Assembly (NCBI GenBank): GCA_027574665.1
Contig: CM050668.1
Coordinates: forward strand, 8,518,001 to 8,582,000
From: Rhynochetos jubatus
Lineage: Eukaryota > Chordata > Aves > Eurypygiformes > Rhynochetidae
Direction: 5' to 3'
DNA length: 64,000 bases
In this document: positions 59,351-64,000 of the stretch, piece by piece
Numbering within the stretch: position 1 is the stretch's first letter
Layout: the number at the start of each line of letters is the position of its first letter
Translations under genes and position numbers: made by a program
Notes under the pieces: generated by a model
Told to the model about the DNA's origin: nothing
What the model saw: the letters and a program-made list of their open reading frames with translations, nothing else
Databases searched by the model: none

Positions 59351-60547
59351 CGCCACAGCTATGCCAGCAGTACTTGGGACGCAGCCATCACGCAGCCTGT
59401 CAGCAGCAAGCATTTTCAGCTAAAGATCTTTGCTGTTTGAGCCAAAAGGCGAATTTGCCCAAGGTCTAAGCCTCAGCTCACTGTGTTGTTCCTGGAATTA
59501 GAATAGATCAGTGGCAAAGTGTACTTTCAGGCCAGAGGTTTCCAGAAGGATGGCTGACTTGGGGACTTTCCATTTTTCACTCAAGCCTGCAAAAGGCCAT
59601 TTTTATTCCCATCCAGAGGAATGGTTGCCACTTGCAGTAATACCTGCTGTCTTTCCAGCATCTCTGGTTTGATGCTCAAAAAAGTGAAGGAACCTGAAGT
59701 CACTAAAGGCATAGAAAAATCCCAGACAGCATCTGTTGTGATCATCTTATGTACATAATCCCAGTTATATACAATCCACGAGAATGAATCGATTGTAAAC
59801 CTGAGAATGACCTCTCCCGGCCTTATTATAAACAGTTTTTTCCTCTCACATGCAGGATTTGGGCCCTTCTGGATTTTCCCAAGGAAAGGGTTCATGGTGA
59901 GCCAGGGGAGGTGGTGCATTAATAGCACTTCACCCTGTTGGTGCTGCCTGTGGGTGTCTTCCGTTCCCGGCTTCCTCCAGGTATCCCCCAAAACCCTTGG
60001 GTGTTTTATCTGTCCCAAAACAATCCATAAGAGGATTTCTTTAGCCTCTTTCAAAAAATCACCACCTTTTTTTCCCTGTGTAGCAAAGGCTTGTGCTATC
60101 CTGAGGTAAAGACACCAGGAAGATAAAGTCAGCCTAAGTCTGCAGCTGAGCTTGACTCTAATGAGTTTCCCTCACGGTATAACTAACGTGGCTTGTCTTA
60201 CACTCTGGTTTTCCCTCTGAACAGTAGATATGCACTAGCTGTCCTGAACTAATGAAGCTTTCCAACAGTGAAGACAAGCTCTAACGGAGCGGCTATAGAC
60301 GTGTGAACCCCTTACAAATAGCCAGATGAGAGAAGAGTGAATGCTTGAAATCTGTCAAAGAGGAACCAGCCGAGAAAGTTCTCCGACTTCTGCTTTATTC
60401 CAGGAGCTACTGACACCCGCCGACGGGTGATGAATTAGTACAGCACAGCTGGAGCTACTCGAGGGCTGCAGATGTGAATCCCAGAGCTGTTCCTACATGT
60501 ACTTGAGCGCTGGAGGTAGCGTGGCTGGTTTGCAGCTTCCCATACTA
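59351..60547. other. Unique non-coding sequence
   Basis: A 157-codon minus-strand frame (59581-60054) and an overlapping 100-codon plus-strand frame (59807-60109) are unrecognised. No repeat is identified. Confidence 0.5.
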
Positions 60548-60880
60548 AAGGACATCAGTGTACTGGAGCAAGGCCGCAGAGGGGTTTTGAAGGAGGCAAA
60601 GGGGACATCTTATTGCTGTCCATGACTCTTAATAGGAGGGTGTGCAGAAGACAGAGCCAGACTGTCCTTGGAGATGCAGAAAGCAGAGCCAGACTGTCCT
60701 CGGAGATGCACTGTGACAGAATGAGAGGAAGCAGGCACAAATTGCAGCATGGAAATTCTGATTAGGTATGATATAAAAAGTGCCCACCCTGAGGATGGTG
60801 ACATGCCAGCTGAGTGGCACAGGGAGGCTGTAGGATCTCTAGTCTTGGAGATGTTTAAGACTCAGCTGGACGAGGCAGAT
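60548..60880 (+). mobile_element. Old CR1 LINE 3' region, plus strand
   Basis: The order of boxes follows an older CR1 subfamily: GACATCAGTGTACTGGAGCA, AAGGGGACATCTTATTGCTG, GGAGATGCACTGTGACAGAA with TGAGAGGAAGCAGGCACAAA, a GGAAATTCTGATTAGGTATG box, GGCACAGGGAGGCTGTAGGA, and GGAGATGTTTAAGACTCAGC with TGGACGAGGCAGA. The last terminal octamer repeats are missing, so the 3' end is lost or unrecognisable. Divergence is much higher than in the copy at 54384. It contains a local tandem duplication (60644-60707). Confidence 0.8.
60644..60707 (+). repeat. 32-bp tandem duplication within the old CR1
   Basis: Two adjacent 32-bp units (60644-60675 and 60676-60707) share GCAGAA...CAGAGCCAGACTGTCCT(T/C)GGAGAT with only a few differences. 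The usual CR1 has one such unit (GGAGCCAGGCTCTTCTCGGA-like), so the duplication arose after insertion in this copy, probably by slippage or unequal exchange. Confidence 0.85.
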
Positions 60881-63800
60881 GGTAAGTTGGCCTTGCTTGT
60901 TCTGGGGTCTTGGTTTTAAGTGTGGCTGGTGTGACTTGTGTGTGACACCAAGGGGACACTGCTGTGGGATACTGCTGATTGCAGTCTGTAGTGATGCATT
61001 AGGTTCAAGCTTTTCAAGCAGAAGCCCAGTCTAGCCCTAGCTGAATCTGCCAGGTCAGTCTGCTTACTTATAAATGACATTGGTCTGATTCAGCATGGCA
61101 GGATGCATCTTGCTGGCACTGTCCTTGCTCTCACTGGCGGTTACAAGCTCAACCCTTTGAAACAGGAATCAGGAGTGGGACAGTAGGTGTGGTGCTCTGC
61201 TGGAAAGCTGTTCCTAGAGCCAACAGGAAAGGAGAACCCTCTGCCACCATCCTGTGAGCAGAGGTGTCTCTGCTTCCCGATGGCAGCTCCACCCTGGGGA
61301 GCAGGTTGGTGGTGTCTCTTGATTTCACTGTTGGACAAGTTGAGATGTTCACTCTTCCTCATCTGCCCGGGGGGGATTAGCCAGCACCCCTCCGGGCATG
61401 CGGTATCGCAGCCCCTGGGAATGGGTGTTGGGCAGCCAGGCTGGGCAGTTCGCTTCAGTGCTAGTCTTACCCTGTTGTTTCTGGAAGGTGCCCCAAATGG
61501 CACCTGTGTTTAAAAATTCAAAAAGCCATGTGCCTTCTTGGGGTGAGAAAAAGGCTTTTTGTCCTCAGCTGGAGCACGACCTGGTCTGTAAAATCTCAGA
61601 GCCTCTGTGGAAAGGGATCATCTTCGTGCCGTTCTCATCACTTCACACTCATGTCCCTGCTCCGGTTTCCACTGCAACACAGAGACTTCAAAGAGGGGTT
61701 TGTCTCTGTCTCCTGCAGAGCTTTGGCTTCACCCATCACCTGCACACATCAGATTGGCACTGCTGGAGATAACGGCGAGAGATGCCATTGCTCACGGTCC
61801 ATCTCCTGCCACTGCTCGCTGTCAGGCTTCCCTGAGGGGTCCCCTCCAGCACGCTGCAACGCAGCCGAGAAACCCTGGGAGGGGAGTGCTTGGCCCCTTC
61901 CCCATCACTCCAGGTTTAGTGTAACACAGTCCCAGTGAACTCCATACCTGTCTGCTGCCTGCAGAGTCCTGTGGGCTCTTGCTGGCTTGCTGACATTTAT
62001 ATACGTTTCTAAATATCACGTAAGTATTGCTGGGAGAGGAAAATGTGGAATGAGTGACACGGACTTGCAAGCAGCAAAGGGAAAAAGGTAGTTGAGAGTT
62101 TGATTGTGGTAACCATGCCAATACCCCCCGAGGAACGCAGCCTCCTGCAGGCATGGTGCCTTTGCCAGGAGATGAAATGAACTTCTTCAGGTTTAGCCCT
62201 AAGTAAACGGTGGTCCAGTGCATAAAACATCCTGAAGTGCAGAACTGTTTACAGACTTTATTTGTCTTGAGCCTTGAGCTTTGTGAGATCAGAGGCAATT
62301 TTATTACCCAACTTTGTGTAATATCATTTCACAAACGATTGCAAATTCCATCTGAATGTTTACCATAATGAGGAAGGTACAGCGTGGAAGGATGGCAGCG
62401 TCTAATAGAAATACAGTTCTAGAGCGGCTGAGGGCCATTCCCAAGGATGGGCTCTTCCTTCCTTCTTTTTACTATTTTTACCTTCCTCATAGCTAGAGCT
62501 GGCTGAAGGGACATGTTCAGACCCTGATGCTCCCTGACACCCTGACTCCCTTTCCCTGCAGCTGGATGCTCCCCACATCTGGACACAGGGCAAAGCCATA
62601 GGGGCAGCCTTCCCTCCTTGGTAGGGGGCATTGGTTTGGGGGACCAGTTCCCCATGGTGAATTAGAGCCACGGCTGCACTGTGGAGGGGGGAGCAGTGGC
62701 GATGCTCAGCCAGCCGGTTCGGATTGCACGTAAAATGGAGCTTGGTCAGCTTCCAATATTGGAATTTAGCCTTTTATTTTCCAAGGAAGATGCTAGCAAT
62801 TTGTCTTTAGGATGCTATAAAGGCGCCTTCAAGAATATCATATAGTCTGCTAATGCTACAGAGAACCTCTTAAAAACTTAATTGCCTGTGTCACCAAATG
62901 AGAAGAGAGTAGTCCCTTGAAAGATCCTGTGTTGTGAAAACACACAGTCAGTTCTAAATACTTTCAAATGGTACATGCTTCCTTACTCCTGCTGACAATA
63001 AGAGTAATTGCTGAGCACAGGATAAAGGAGATTGTCTGAAACGTTTCAGCACTATTTTCTCATTCCGTATTTTTTTCGCAATGCAAAAAGACAGCAGCAT
63101 TCTTGGTCTGTGACCAGACAAAAGGAGAGGTTTTCTTCTCGTGCCAGGAGGCAGACAAGACATAGAGATCTCAATAACAAAGTGACTTTTAGTTTAAGAA
63201 CATCTTGGCTCCCATCCCCAGTCCCTTTGCCCCTTTCCTCACCAGATATTCACAACCCTCTGATGTTTTAGGCACCATTAAAAGACAGATGAACACAACC
63301 GATTCCGCACAATTAGAGCTGTGTTTCGGTGTCAGTGCAGGGCGGTAGGACCCCAGAGTCCCGAGACACCATGCCTGCGTGGTGCTCGCACCACATCTGG
63401 GCACACCAAGATAGTGCACAGCTCCCGGTTAAAAGGGCCAGATGTTGAGCACGGGGATGAATGATGTGACCAAAGCCCCAGAGCACTGGCAGAGGTGGCA
63501 CTGAAATCCATGTCCCGTTGCCACCGGAACACACTGCCTTTCTAACAGAGAAAACACATGGAAAACCAAAATCTGCTACCCACACTTTAAAGAAAATGGG
63601 CTCCATCTGGCACGGCTCCCATAAAAGAGGGTTCCCTGAGCCAAGAAACTATTGCTGGAGCCAAGGTAGTTTTGGCTGAGCGATGCCTTCCCGTTTTGTC
63701 CCCGCTGTGCGTGTGTGATAGACAGCCGCGTTCCTGCTACACGTCTGCTGCCCATGAGGATGACAGGGAGGTTTCCTCCCATTGTTTACTCATTGCACTG

Positions 63801-64000
63801 ACTCACCAGCATCCCTGTTCATTCTGGGGAACAGGAGCCCTCAAGCATTTCAGTCTGGTCACTCAGCCCTTCTTTTTATTTTATTTTGACCATGGTGTTT
63901 AGCATAAAGGACTCTTTGTCTCAACCTGGCCAGAGCTAACGTAGGTGTCTGCTGTCATAGTGTTTGTTCGTTAAGGACTTGTTTAGCTCTCTGCATTGTC
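60881..64000. other. Unique non-coding sequence to the window end
   Basis: No gene or nameable repeat. Frames reach 158 codons (61822-62298, minus), 136 codons (61528-61938, plus) and 124 codons (61398-61772, plus). They overlap one another on both strands in a GC-richer section and match nothing I know. No exon with convincing splice sites or domain content is seen before the window ends. Confidence 0.5.

Noticed and set aside
59581..60054. 157-codon open frame, minus strand
   Set aside because: Unrecognised and overlapped by an open plus-strand frame; likely chance.
61822..62298. 158-codon open frame, minus strand
   Set aside because: Lies in a GC-richer section where several frames on both strands are open; no recognisable domain.

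Overview
This 64 kb window looks like avian nuclear DNA from a gene desert or one very large intron. The evidence is the repeat content: chicken-repeat-1 (CR1) LINE fragments in both orientations and of clearly different ages, and two LTRs whose ends and body match the bird ERVL type (they begin TGTCCTGGTTT-like, end in a TAAACCAxGACA-like terminus, and carry 5-bp target-site duplications). Remnants of older amniote repeats lie between them. I found no tRNA, rRNA, CRISPR, bacterial-type operon or recognisable protein-coding gene. The longest open frames (193, 180, 177 and 157 codons) match no family I know, and one of them runs straight through a CR1 copy, so I treat them as chance.

Layout. 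1-5.4 kb: unique sequence with a candidate regulatory block (about 1.32-1.70 kb), long pyrimidine tracts (2.84 and 3.59 kb) and a possible 24-nt microexon. 5.4-5.6 kb: a small CpG-dense patch containing a splice-flanked open segment. 5.6-23 kb: mostly unique, with weak ancient-repeat scraps, AT-rich homeobox-motif-dense blocks at 18.3 and 19.5-19.8 kb, a perfect hairpin at 20.17 kb and a second CpG-rich patch at 22.95-23.2 kb. 23.7-24.1 kb: a probable fossil LINE reverse transcriptase on the minus strand. 27.97-28.57 kb: ERVL-type solo LTR, plus strand. 29-41.7 kb: unique, with a MIR-like scrap, a weak palindromic-repeat copy and candidate enhancers at 37.7 and 39.3 kb. 41.73-41.97 kb: CR1, plus strand, internally deleted. 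42.59-43.16 kb: second ERVL-type solo LTR, minus strand, with a perfect duplication. 46.9-52 kb: AT-rich blocks and one splice-flanked 51-nt segment. 52.2-56.4 kb: a concentration of old self-complementary repeats. 54.38-54.59 kb: young-looking CR1, minus strand. 56.6-56.9 kb: old CR1, minus strand. 60.55-60.88 kb: old CR1, plus strand, with an internal 32-bp tandem duplication. The rest is unique sequence.

If the window has a function it is probably regulatory: several AT-rich, transposon-free blocks carry TAATTA, ONECUT-like, POU/SOX-like or GGATTA motifs, as developmental enhancers in gene deserts often do. I cannot test conservation here, so these are candidates. The splice-site pairs are likewise hypotheses; such pairs also occur by chance at this scale. 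No previously undescribed system is evident. The most distinctive signals are the ancient palindromic repeats, the fossil reverse transcriptase trace, the inverted pair of solo LTRs, and a few small splice-flanked open segments.
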